A DNA stretch of 64,000 nt, taken from NCBI RefSeq assembly GCF_003234655.2, contig NZ_CP126271.1:3472001-3536000 (forward strand). The letters run 5' to 3'. The notes beneath the pieces were generated by a model. That model worked only from the letters and a program-made list of their open reading frames with translations. It was not told the DNA's origin and ran no database searches. Source of the DNA: Curtobacterium sp. MCLR17_007. GTDB lineage: Bacteria; Actinomycetota; Actinomycetes; Actinomycetales; Microbacteriaceae. A program made the translations under genes and the position numbers. This document shows positions 56,844 to 64,000 of the stretch, piece by piece (the first letter of the stretch is position 1; the number at the start of each line of letters is the position of its first letter).

Positions 56844-57761
56844 TCACTCCGCCTGGTGCAACCGCTCCTGCGCGGTGGCCCGGACGGCCTCGGTCACGCG
56901 TTCGAGCAACGGTGACGCCAGGTTCCAGCGCTGCCACCAGAGCGCCACGTCCGCCCGCCGACCCGGGGTCAGTTCCACCAGCGTGCCGTCCCCGAGCCCG
57001 GCGAGACACTGCGCCTCGGGGAGCAGCCCCCATCCGAACCCGAGCGTGACGGCTCGGGCGAAGTCGGCCGACGTCGGGACGAAGTGCCGCGGCGCCCGGG
57101 GGGCGTGACCCACCACCCGGCGCAGGAACCCCTGCTGCAGGTCGTCGTCGTGGTCGTAGTCGACGAGGGGCACCCGGTCGAGGCGCTGGAGCATCCGTCG
57201 CTCGGTGTCGGCACCGCCCAGGTAGCGGTCGACGAACGCCGGCGCGGCCACGGCCCGGTACCGGTCGACGCCGAGGCGGACCGACGAGCACCCCTGGACG
57301 GGCTCGGACTCCGCCGTCACCGCGGCCATCACGGTGCCGGAGCGCAGCAGCTCGGCGGTCCGGTCCTGGTCCTCGCGGTGCAGGTCGAAGACGACCTCGG
57401 TGTCCGAGCGCACCAGGGCCAGGGCATCGAGGAACCAGGTCCCGAGCGAGTCCGCGTTCACCGCGAGCGGGATCGACGGGACCGCGTCGTCGGGTCCCGT
57501 CGCGTCGCCGAGGGACCGGGCGGTCTCCTCGTCGAGCAAGCGGACCTGGCGCGCGTGCCGCAGCACGACGGCGCCGGCGGCCGTCGGGAGGATCGGGGTC
57601 GTCCGCTGCAGGAGCACGCGCCCGACCTGCGACTCCATCGCCTTCACCCGTTGCGACACCGCGGAGGGCGTGATCGACAGCGCGCGAGCGGCGGCGTCGA
57701 AGGTGCCGGAGTCCACCGCCGCCAGCAGGGTCTCGAGGTGGTCACGCTGCAGCCGGAGCAT
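56844..57761 (-). CDS. LysR regulator of the LysG/ArgP type
   Basis: The protein is 305 aa. The HTH is LETLLAAVDSGTFDAAARALSITPSAVSQRVKAMESQVGRVLLQR, with the effector domain beyond. LysG/ArgP proteins bind lysine or arginine and activate the divergent LysE/ArgO exporter. Such an exporter starts 70 nt away. TAAGCT (57768-57773) ends six nucleotides before the ATG, so the mRNA is probably leaderless. It ends 36 nt from the TetR gene stop. Confidence 0.93.
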   Translation of the reverse strand: MLRLQRDHLETLLAAVDSGTFDAAARALSITPSAVSQRVKAMESQVGRVLLQRTTPILPTAAGAVVLRHARQVRLLDEETARSLGDATGPDDAVPSIPLAVNADSLGTWFLDALALVRSDTEVVFDLHREDQDRTAELLRSGTVMAAVTAESEPVQGCSSVRLGVDRYRAVAAPAFVDRYLGGADTERRMLQRLDRVPLVDYDHDDDLQQGFLRRVVGHAPRAPRHFVPTSADFARAVTLGFGWGLLPEAQCLAGLGDGTLVELTPGRRADVALWWQRWNLASPLLERVTEAVRATAQERLHQAE

Positions 57762-57830
57762 GAGCGGAGCTTACGGCACGTCAGGAACATGAGCTGTACT
57801 GCATGGTGGACCCGCCGTACGGTCAGGGGT

Positions 57831-58682
57831 GTGAACGCGCTGCTCCCCGCTCTGTCAGGCCTCGGTACCGGGCTCGCGCTGATCGTCGCGATCGGCGTGC
57901 AGAACACCTACCTGCTCCGCCTGGCAGTGTCCGCGCGTCTGCGGGTCGTCGTCGCGGCGGTGCTCGTGTGCGCGGTGTCCGATGCCGTGCTCATCGTCGC
58001 CGGGGTCCTCGGCGTCGGGGCCGTCGTCGAGCGGTTCCCGGTGGCAATCGTGGTCGTCCGGTTCGTCGGGGCGGCCTTCCTGCTGACGTACGGCGTGCTC
58101 GCGGCCCGACGGGCGCTGCGACCCTCGGACGAGGCGATCCGGGTCACTGCGGACGACGACGGGGTTCCCGTTCCCGTCCACGACGACGGCGCCGCCGTCC
58201 CCGTCCACAACGGTCACGTCGCACCCCGCGATGGACGTGGCGCCCCGGCACACGCGGGCGCGACGTCCGTGGCGGGGCGCGACGCGGCGGTGGAGGTGGT
58301 CACGGCCACGGCAGCGCCGACGGGACGGACGGTTGCCGGGCCTCCCGACCGGACGGACCGGACGGACCGGACGGACCGGACGGCAGCGCCCACCATGCGG
58401 ACCGCGGTCCTGACCATGCTCGTGTTCACGTGGGCGAACCCGCACGTGTACCTCGACACGCTGGTGTTCCTCGGCTCGGTGGCGAACCAGCAGGGTGTCG
58501 ACGACCGCTGGTGGTGGACCCTCGGCGCGGTCGCCGCGAGCTGCCTGTGGTTCGGCGCACTCGGGTTCGGCGGGCGGCTGCTCCGACCGCTGTTCGAGCG
58601 ACCGCTGACCTGGCGGGTGTTCGACGGCTGCGTCGCCGTGGTCATGCTCGCCTTCGGCGTCCTGCTGGTCGTCGGCGCCTGA
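57831..58682 (+). CDS. LysE/ArgO-type amino-acid exporter with inserted loop
   Basis: The protein is 283 aa from GTG (TACGGT ends 7 nt upstream). Helices 1-3 (GTGLALIVAIGVQNTYLLRLAV, VSDAVLIVAGVLGVGAVV and FVGAAFLLTYGVLAARRAL) and helices 4-6 (FTWANPHVYLDTLVFLGSVA) match LysE, usually about 200-235 aa. Between helix 3 and helix 4 there is an extra stretch of about 90 residues (98-188), Asp/Thr/Arg/Pro-rich. It contains a copy of the dispersed 64-bp repeat (58218-58281) and four DRT units from a 9-bp tandem repeat (58347-58382). The loop is in frame, so export of lysine or arginine may be kept. Regulation by the divergent LysG/ArgP is expected. Confidence 0.92.
   Translation: MNALLPALSGLGTGLALIVAIGVQNTYLLRLAVSARLRVVVAAVLVCAVSDAVLIVAGVLGVGAVVERFPVAIVVVRFVGAAFLLTYGVLAARRALRPSDEAIRVTADDDGVPVPVHDDGAAVPVHNGHVAPRDGRGAPAHAGATSVAGRDAAVEVVTATAAPTGRTVAGPPDRTDRTDRTDRTAAPTMRTAVLTMLVFTWANPHVYLDTLVFLGSVANQQGVDDRWWWTLGAVAASCLWFGALGFGGRLLRPLFERPLTWRVFDGCVAVVMLAFGVLLVVGA
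58218..58281. repeat. Dispersed 64-bp repeat inside the exporter gene (copy B)
   Basis: It matches the intergenic copy at 42685-42748 at 50 of 64 positions without gaps. In this gene it is read in frame and encodes part of the extra loop. It shows that the element has entered a coding sequence. Confidence 0.7.
58347..58382 (+). repeat. Four 9-bp tandem repeats (GACCGGACG) in the exporter gene
   Basis: Four perfect units encode the DRTDRTDRTDRT run. Unit length is a multiple of three, so copy number can change without a frameshift. Confidence 0.9.
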
Positions 58683-58720
58683 GGGGCCCGGCCGACGAGC
58701 CGAGACGCCGCAGAACGCAC

Positions 58721-58748
58721 GAGACGCCGCCCCACGGGGCGGCGTCTC
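58721..58748. terminator. Convergent terminator between exporter and permease
   Basis: GAGACGCCGCCCC pairs with its exact complement across a 2-nt gap (13 bp). An 11-nt piece (CGAGACGCCGC) is also repeated at 58700-58710. It lies 39 nt after the exporter stop and 32 nt after the permease stop. Confidence 0.8.
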
Positions 58749-58779
58749 GACGCTCGGGCGTCGTCTCGCACCCGGAGCG

Positions 58780-60255
58780 CTACTGCAGCCCGCGCCCGAC
58801 CCGGCTGTTGCGACGGCTGTACCCGAAGTAGATCGCGAAGCCGATGACCAGCCAGACCACAAAGCGCAGCCATGTCTCGACCTCGAGGTTGAGCATGAGC
58901 CAGAAGCACAGCGCGGCCGACAGGATCGGGACCACGGGCGACCACGGCACACGGAACGAGCGCGGGGCGTCCGGCCGGGTGCGACGCAGCACGATGATGC
59001 CGATCGACACGAGCACGAAGGCGGAGAGCGTGCCGATGTTGATCATGCCCTCGAGCTTGTCCACCGCGGTGAACCCGGCCAGCAGCGCCACGACGACACC
59101 GGCGACGACCTGCACCCGCACGGGCGTCTGCGTCTTCGGGTTCGTCACCGAGAACCAGCGGGGCAGCAGACCGTCACGGCTCATCGAGAACACGATGCGC
59201 GACAGGCCCAGCAGCAGCACCATGACGACCGTGGTCAGGCCGATGAGGGACCCGATCGCGATGATGCCGGACGCCCAGTCGAGCCCGACGATCTTGAAGG
59301 CCGAGGCGAGTGAGGGTGCGTCCTCCTGCGCGAGCCGCTTGTACGACACCATGCCGGTGATCACGATGCTGACGCCGACGTAGAGCAGCGTGACGATGCC
59401 GAGCCCGATGAAGATGCCGCGGGGCAGGGTCTTCTGCGGGTTCTCGGTCTCCTCGGCGCTGGTCGCCACGACGTCGAACCCGATGAACGCGAAGAACACC
59501 AGGGACGCGGCCGCGAGCAGGCCGAACACGCCGTACTGCGCGGGCTCGGACCCGGTGGCGAAGGACACGAGCGACTGCGTCCACACGCTGCCCTCGGCGC
59601 CCTTCGACGGCTGGGCGGCGGGGATGAAGGGCGTGAAGTTCGCGGCCTTGACGAAGAACGCGCCGACCACGATGACGAACAGGACGATGGCGACCTTGAT
59701 GACGGTGATCACGGCCGACACCCGGCTGGACAGCCGCGTGCCGAACGCCAGCAGCGCCGTGAAGATGCCGACGATGAGCACCGGCCCCCAGGTGAAGCCG
59801 ATCGGGCCGATCGCGATCGTGCTCGGCAGCGAGATGCCGAACACCTCGAAGGCGGTGCTGAGGTAGATGCCCCAGTACTTCGCGATCACGGCGCTGGCCG
59901 TCAGGGTCTCGAGGATCAGGTCCCACCCGACGATCCAGGCGAGCAGCTCGCCCATCGTCGCGTAGGTGAACGTGTACGCCGAGCCGGCGACCGGGATCGT
60001 CGAGGCGAACTCGGCGTAGCACATGATCGCGAGGCCGCACGTGACGGCGGCGAGCAGGAACGACACGATGACACCGGGGCCGGCGAAGTTCGCGGCGGCG
60101 TTCGCGCCCACCGAGAAGATGCCCGCACCCACCGCGACGGCGATCCCCATGGCGGCGATGTCGAAGGTCTTCAGGGAGCGCTTGAGGGAGCGACCCTGCT
60201 CGTCGGCATCGGCGAGCGAGGCCTCGATCGACTTCGTGCGGAGCTTCGTTGCCAT
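58780..60255 (-). CDS. Amino-acid permease (APC, cationic amino-acid transporter type)
   Basis: The protein is 491 aa with 12 or more predicted helices. DIAAMGIAVAVGAGIFSVGANAA is the helix-1 motif with the unwound GxG, followed by GSAYTFTYATMGELLAWIVGWDLILE and the FFAFIGFDVVATSAEETENPQKTLPRGI consensus of CAT-like transporters. It should import cationic or neutral amino acids by proton symport. No partner gene lies beside it. The exporter it converges with moves similar substrates in the opposite direction. Confidence 0.93.
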   Translation of the reverse strand: MATKLRTKSIEASLADADEQGRSLKRSLKTFDIAAMGIAVAVGAGIFSVGANAAANFAGPGVIVSFLLAAVTCGLAIMCYAEFASTIPVAGSAYTFTYATMGELLAWIVGWDLILETLTASAVIAKYWGIYLSTAFEVFGISLPSTIAIGPIGFTWGPVLIVGIFTALLAFGTRLSSRVSAVITVIKVAIVLFVIVVGAFFVKAANFTPFIPAAQPSKGAEGSVWTQSLVSFATGSEPAQYGVFGLLAAASLVFFAFIGFDVVATSAEETENPQKTLPRGIFIGLGIVTLLYVGVSIVITGMVSYKRLAQEDAPSLASAFKIVGLDWASGIIAIGSLIGLTTVVMVLLLGLSRIVFSMSRDGLLPRWFSVTNPKTQTPVRVQVVAGVVVALLAGFTAVDKLEGMINIGTLSAFVLVSIGIIVLRRTRPDAPRSFRVPWSPVVPILSAALCFWLMLNLEVETWLRFVVWLVIGFAIYFGYSRRNSRVGRGLQ

Positions 60256-60379
60256 GGGGTGGATCCCGTCATCGGCTGGCGGTGGACCCCGGAAGGGTAC
60301 TGGTGTACCACCGTGTCACGCAAAGCGTCCGAACGGACGGTGGTTCCGATGCGGAACCGGTCGGGAGGCCCGGTGCCGG

Positions 60380-61252
60380 TCAGCGCCCCGCGCGCCAGTC
60401 CGCCAGGAACCGCGCGCCCGCCTCGTCGTGGATGACGCCCTCGGGAGCGGTGAGCACCGGGTAGGGCGTCGCCGGGACCCCGTCGGACGGCCGGACGTCG
60501 ACGTGCGCGACGTCGTGCCCGTTGGCGTGGAGCCAGTCGGCCATCGCGTAGTCGCTCCGTGAGTCGCCCATCGTGCGCCAGGCGAGCGGGAGCTCGCCGT
60601 CCTCGGCGAGCAGCTCGAGGGACCGCTCGGCGCCCATGTCCTTGCCGCTGCGGTCGGACTCGACGTCGGTGGAGATGATCGTCGGGTCGATGCGCCACTG
60701 CACCGCACCGTCGGCGTCGGGGCGGACGTCGTCGAGCCGGCGCACGCCGAGACCTCGGCGCTCGAGGGCCGCCATCGCGCGCTCGTCGAACTCGGGCTGG
60801 CGTGCCAGGTACGTGGCGTTCGGGACCTCGACGCGCTGCTCGATCGACACCATCGCGCGCTTGGTCTCGTCGAAGAACACCAGGTCGGCGTAGTCGGTCC
60901 GCACCAGTTCGCGCATCTCGTCGGCGTAGTCACGCGGCAGGGCGAGGTCCTCGGCGACCGTGAGGTCCCCCATGCCGTCCGGGTACTGCGGGCCGATCGA
61001 GCACCAGACGGCGCCCTTCTCGCACACCGCGTGGACCCGGCCCCCGGCAGCGAGGCCGCCGGCGAGCAGGGGCCCGACCACCTGTTCACGGATGAAGGCG
61101 TCGCTCCGCCCCGTGTTGAAGACGACGGGGATGCCCTCGGCGGCGAGCGCGACGAGGTCCTCGACGATGGCGGGGATCGCGATGGTGCGGGAGACGGGAC
61201 TGGCGATGGGGCCGTCGACGTCCAGCAGGAGTCCGAGTCGGGGTGCGCTCAC
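60380..61252 (-). CDS. HAD-superfamily hydrolase (Cof/trehalose-phosphatase-like)
   Basis: The protein is 290 aa from the GTG at 61252 (AGAGGATGG ahead). Motif I LLLDVDGPIASP has nucleophile Asp11 and acid/base Asp13; motif II is FNTGRSD; motif IV is MGDSRSDYAMADWL. The cap domain is of the Cof type (IIB). Substrates of this group are sugar phosphates or related. The window offers no pathway context. A 15-nt half copy of the terminator palindrome (60363-60377) abuts its stop codon. Confidence 0.85.
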   Translation of the reverse strand: MSAPRLGLLLDVDGPIASPVSRTIAIPAIVEDLVALAAEGIPVVFNTGRSDAFIREQVVGPLLAGGLAAGGRVHAVCEKGAVWCSIGPQYPDGMGDLTVAEDLALPRDYADEMRELVRTDYADLVFFDETKRAMVSIEQRVEVPNATYLARQPEFDERAMAALERRGLGVRRLDDVRPDADGAVQWRIDPTIISTDVESDRSGKDMGAERSLELLAEDGELPLAWRTMGDSRSDYAMADWLHANGHDVAHVDVRPSDGVPATPYPVLTAPEGVIHDEAGARFLADWRAGR

Positions 61253-61289
61253 CGGACCATCCTCTCGCACTCGGCGAGACGGGCCGCGT

Positions 61290-61351
61290 TCAGTGCTGGG
61301 CGGCCCGTGGTCAGTGCTGGGCGGTCCGTGGTCAGTGCTGGGCGGTCCGGA
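61290..61351 (-). repeat. Three 21-bp tandem repeats over a stop codon
   Basis: Three near-identical 21-nt copies begin at 61290, 61311 and 61332. The last contains the stop codon and C-terminal TAQH codons of the hydrolase gene, so the two others are downstream duplicates of that end, each with its own in-frame TGA. Confidence 0.85.
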
Positions 61352-62141
61352 CCCGCGCGAGCAGCGCTCCGAGGGCCTCGGGGTCGGGGACGTGCCCCTG
61401 CCCGGGGACGACGGTGTGCTCGGAGCCGGGGATCGCCTCGGCTGCGGCGCGGGCGGCCGGACCCATCCAGCTCGGGGAGTCGGTGCCGGACGCGACGAGC
61501 ACGGGGACCCCCACGGACGCGAGGGCCCGCTCCGGGATCGCGAGCCCATTGAGCATCCGGACGTCGCGGGCCAGGACGTGGGCGTCGGCGAGCAGCGCCC
61601 TCCACAGCGTGGGCTTGAGGCGCAGCCCGGCGATCTGTCCCATCGGCACGTCGAGGACCTGCGCGAGGAAGGCGCGGACCGCGGCGCCACGACGTCCGGC
61701 CGCGACGTGCTCGTCGAGCACGTCGGCGAAGACGACGTCTTCGGCGTGCGGGTCGACGCTGGCGCGGTACGGCGGTTCCCAGAGCAGGGCGGCGTCGACC
61801 GGGGCACCGGAGGCGATGCCGTGCAGGACGACGCCGACGCCGACGCAGATCCCGACGGCGGTGACCGGCGACGCGAGGCTCTCGGTCACGGCGCGGAAGT
61901 CGTCGGCCTCGCGGTCGATCGCCCACGTGTCGGTGTCGCCGCTGGCGCCGCGGCCCCGTCGGTCGTAGGTGACGACGCGGTGGTCGCCGGAGAGGGCGTG
62001 CACGACGCGGTCGAGGTACGGCGTGCCACGGTGGTCGAACGCTCCGCCGACGACCGCGACCGCCGGACCGCTGCCTGCTTCGGACACCGCGAGGACGGTG
62101 CCGTCAGCGGAGACGACCGTTCGGTCGACTGGAGCGAGCAT
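61332..62141 (-). CDS. Alpha/beta hydrolase with Cys at the nucleophile position
   Basis: The protein is 269 aa from the ATG at 62141 (GAAGGACGCC). The start VVGGAFDHRGTPYLDRVVHAL is a typical oxyanion region. Where the GxSxG elbow is expected the chain reads AVGICVGVGVV, with Cys99 in place of Ser. The C-terminal GQGHVPDPEAL supplies the His; the Asp is in the preceding strand. Dienelactone hydrolase is a known family with a Cys nucleophile, but this protein is not obviously one. A longer frame upstream was rejected. The stop codon is in a tandem duplication. Confidence 0.8.
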   Translation of the reverse strand: MLAPVDRTVVSADGTVLAVSEAGSGPAVAVVGGAFDHRGTPYLDRVVHALSGDHRVVTYDRRGRGASGDTDTWAIDREADDFRAVTESLASPVTAVGICVGVGVVLHGIASGAPVDAALLWEPPYRASVDPHAEDVVFADVLDEHVAAGRRGAAVRAFLAQVLDVPMGQIAGLRLKPTLWRALLADAHVLARDVRMLNGLAIPERALASVGVPVLVASGTDSPSWMGPAARAAAEAIPGSEHTVVPGQGHVPDPEALGALLARVRTAQH

Positions 62142-62305
62142 GGCGTCCTTCAGGGTGGATACGGCGGCACGTGTCGGACCCTCGGGGTCGGACGGCGCAC
62201 GTCGTCGGTTGCGTCGAGTGTGGCAGTCCCCACGTCGCGCGTCTCCCCCCGGTTCCAGGGGCAGACACAGCGCGCGGTCAGGAACCGCACCGGGCAGCGC
62301 CGCCG

Positions 62306-62818
62306 TCAGACGAGCGCGCCGGAGCCGACTGCCTCGTGTTCGAGCAGCGACCGCTTGACGTCGAGCCCCCACGCGAACCCGCCGAGCGACCCGTCGGACC
62401 GCAGCACCCGGTGGCACGGCACGAACAGCGCCGGGGCGTTGCGCGCACACACGCTGGCGGCCGCCCGGACCGCTTCCGGGCGGCCCATCGCGGCCGCGAG
62501 TTCGGTGTAGGTCAGGGTCGAACCAGCGGGGATGCGGCGCAGCTGTCGCCAGCCCTCTTCGAAGAGCTCGGTGCCGAGCTGTCGCACCGGGACCTGCATC
62601 GCGTGGTCGACGTCGCCCGCGTAGAAGGCGTCGACGGCGTCGGCCGAGGAGAGCGTGCCCTCGGTGATGGTGACCGGACGGTGGCGTGCGGGGACCCGGG
62701 CGACGACCCGGTCGAACGAATCCGTCCACCCGGAGGCCAGGACGCGGCCCTGGTCGTCTTCGAGGACGGTGAACGACCCGTCGGGGGTCTGGAGCGTGGC
62801 GATCACGGCGTCGGTCAT
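62306..62818 (-). CDS. ogt: Methylated-DNA-protein cysteine methyltransferase
   Basis: The protein is 170 aa. The active-site motif PCHRV (134-138, acceptor Cys135) sits in the usual RNAPALFVPCHRVLRSDGSLGGFAWGL context. The protein takes the alkyl group from O6-alkylguanine and is used up in doing so. Its ATG overlaps the stop of the AlkA-like gene (ATGA), forming an alkylation-damage operon. The N-terminal domain is short, as in Ogt rather than Ada. Confidence 0.96.
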   Translation of the reverse strand: MTDAVIATLQTPDGSFTVLEDDQGRVLASGWTDSFDRVVARVPARHRPVTITEGTLSSADAVDAFYAGDVDHAMQVPVRQLGTELFEEGWRQLRRIPAGSTLTYTELAAAMGRPEAVRAAASVCARNAPALFVPCHRVLRSDGSLGGFAWGLDVKRSLLEHEAVGSGALV

Positions 62819-64000
62819 GGGGTGTCCTTCCGGGACTTCGTGTGGGCTGGGCGGGCCGCTGCGCGGGCAGCGGCGGTGGCGCGGTCGACGATCGGCCGCC
62901 AGCAGTGCATCGTGAGGTAGCTCCGCCAGGGCGCCACCTGTCCCGACCATAGGGAGAGCTCGCGTGCCGTCCCGGGCAGCCCGAGTTCCTGTGCACCGTT
63001 CCGTACGGCGAGGTCGCTGTGGAGGAAGACGTCCGGGTGGTGCCGCACCCGCAGCGCGACGTAGTCGGCGGTCCACGGGCCGATCCCCTTGACCGCGAGC
63101 AGCCCGGCGCGGAGCTCGTCCAGCGACTGCCCGCCGTGCACGACGAGCGACCCGTCGGCGAGCGCCGCCGCGACGCGCAGGATCGTGTCGACGCGGGCAG
63201 CGGGTCCGCGGAGCACCGAGGCCCCGTCGGCCGCGATGCGCTCGGCCGACGGGAACAGCAGCCCGTCCGGGTCGATGGCCGCCGGGACCGGGTCACCGAG
63301 CGCCGCCACCAGCCGCGTCTGCGCGGTCCGTGCGGCAGCGACCGAGACCTGCTGGCCGATCAGGGTGCGGAACACGACCTCGTGCGCGTCGACGGCGCCC
63401 GGCAACCGGATGCCCGGCACGCGCTGCACCGCCGGCGCGAGGGCGGGGACACCACCGAGGACGGTGTCGACCGCGATGGGGTCGGCATCGAGGTCGAACA
63501 ACGCCCGCACCCGCGCCACCAGCGTCGGCAGGTCGCGCAGCTGCGCGACCCGGACGACCAGGTCGATCCCGGCACCACGGCCGGCGCCGTCGGGGACCGC
63601 GGCCGACGCGCGGAACCAGCCCGGCCCTCCTGGGAGGTCCACCGACCGGCCGTACGACCGCACCGTGCCGTCGTCACCGACCACCACGTGCTCGAGCCCC
63701 GGGAGCGCGTGCAGGGCGTGCCAGTCGAGCAGCCCCTGCGCATCGAAGGGCGCGCGGGCCGGCAGGTGCACGTGCAGCCCGCCGTCGGGCGTGGGCGGGA
63801 CCCGACGGCGCGCGCGGAGTTCGGTCGGGGTGACCGCGAAGACCTCGCGCACGGTGTCGTTGAACTGGCGCACGCTGGCGAACCCCGCGGCGAAGGCGAC
63901 GTCCGCGATGGGCAGGTCCGACGAGGTCAGCAGGGTCCGCGCCGTCTGTGCCCGGTGTGCGCGGCTGAGTGCCTTGGGGCCGGCGCCGAGTTCCTCGGTC
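62815..64000 (-). CDS. Ada/AlkA-type fused regulator-glycosylase (partial, 5' end outside)
   Basis: The frame is open to the window end. The visible part begins with an AraC-type helix-turn-helix (ELGAGPKALSRAHRAQTARTLL ... VAFAAGFASVRQFNDTVREVF). It continues into an AlkA N-terminal domain and the HhH-GPD glycosylase (LLAVKGIGPWTADYVALRVR, then VFLHSDLAVR with the catalytic Asp). AlkA removes 3-methyladenine and similar bases. Fusion of the Ada DNA-binding domain to AlkA is common in actinobacteria; the Ada zinc/methyl-acceptor domain would lie just outside. Ogt overlaps its stop by 4 nt. Confidence 0.93.
   Translation of the reverse strand, partial: TEELGAGPKALSRAHRAQTARTLLTSSDLPIADVAFAAGFASVRQFNDTVREVFAVTPTELRARRRVPPTPDGGLHVHLPARAPFDAQGLLDWHALHALPGLEHVVVGDDGTVRSYGRSVDLPGGPGWFRASAAVPDGAGRGAGIDLVVRVAQLRDLPTLVARVRALFDLDADPIAVDTVLGGVPALAPAVQRVPGIRLPGAVDAHEVVFRTLIGQQVSVAAARTAQTRLVAALGDPVPAAIDPDGLLFPSAERIAADGASVLRGPAARVDTILRVAAALADGSLVVHGGQSLDELRAGLLAVKGIGPWTADYVALRVRHHPDVFLHSDLAVRNGAQELGLPGTARELSLWSGQVAPWRSYLTMHCWRPIVDRATAAARAAARPAHTKSRKDTP

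Overview
The window is a single continuous stretch of very GC-rich DNA with dense coding, short intergenic gaps, many GTG and TTG starts and predicted leaderless genes. RpoB, RpoC, EF-Tu, EF-G, S7 and S12 are clearly actinobacterial. Together with the many small families typical of Microbacteriaceae, the sequence suggests a Microbacteriaceae member, probably Curtobacterium or a near relative. The genus is an inference. No rRNA, tRNA, insertion sequence, prophage or CRISPR array was seen.

Left end (1-9.6 kb): an orphan DarT-like (DUF4433) protein, a bacterial topoisomerase IB, a small MT0933-like helical protein, then the str operon transcribed leftward (rpsL, rpsG, fusA, tuf), followed by three small membrane proteins. 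Positions 9.8-22.5 kb hold a complete type IV pilus locus on the minus strand: pilB, pilT, pilC, pilA, three minor or tip pilins, prepilin peptidase, pilM, pilN and pilO. A small VOC gene separates it from rpoC and rpoB (23.2-30.7 kb). In many actinobacteria rpoBC lies next to the str operon. Here the two are 16 kb apart, and the gap is filled mainly by the pilus machinery.

31-48.7 kb is a mosaic of housekeeping and accessory genes. It contains a PH-like membrane protein, a membrane protein/histidine kinase/LuxR regulator operon, a spermidine synthase-like enzyme, a Q/Y-rich membrane protein, TPR and SprT-like proteins, a CGNR regulator, a lipoprotein, an Nramp transporter, DUF427, a ComB-like phosphatase, a GNAT, an SRPBCC-like protein, DUF1684, a GntR regulator, a GH114 lipoprotein, a DEAD-box helicase, CsbD, a NUDIX protein and an esterase. 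Convergent gene ends here carry large palindromes, two of which belong to recognisable dispersed families, plus tandem repeats.

48.7-64 kb contains a PadR regulator with an operator lying over its own promoter, and a DNA-repair pair (Lhr helicase and an endonuclease VIII-like glycosylase). It then has an aldo/keto reductase with a divergent TetR regulator, a LysG/ArgP regulator with a divergent LysE-type exporter carrying an unusual repeat-derived loop, an amino-acid permease, a HAD phosphatase and an alpha/beta hydrolase with Cys at the nucleophile position. The window ends in an alkylation-repair operon (Ada/AlkA-like, cut by the window end, then Ogt).

The most notable observations are the pilus locus separating the two core operons with large candidate tip pilins, the dispersed palindrome families (one copy inside a coding sequence), the repeat/anti-repeat array at 43.9 kb, and the widespread TANNNT box placed 6-8 nt before start codons.
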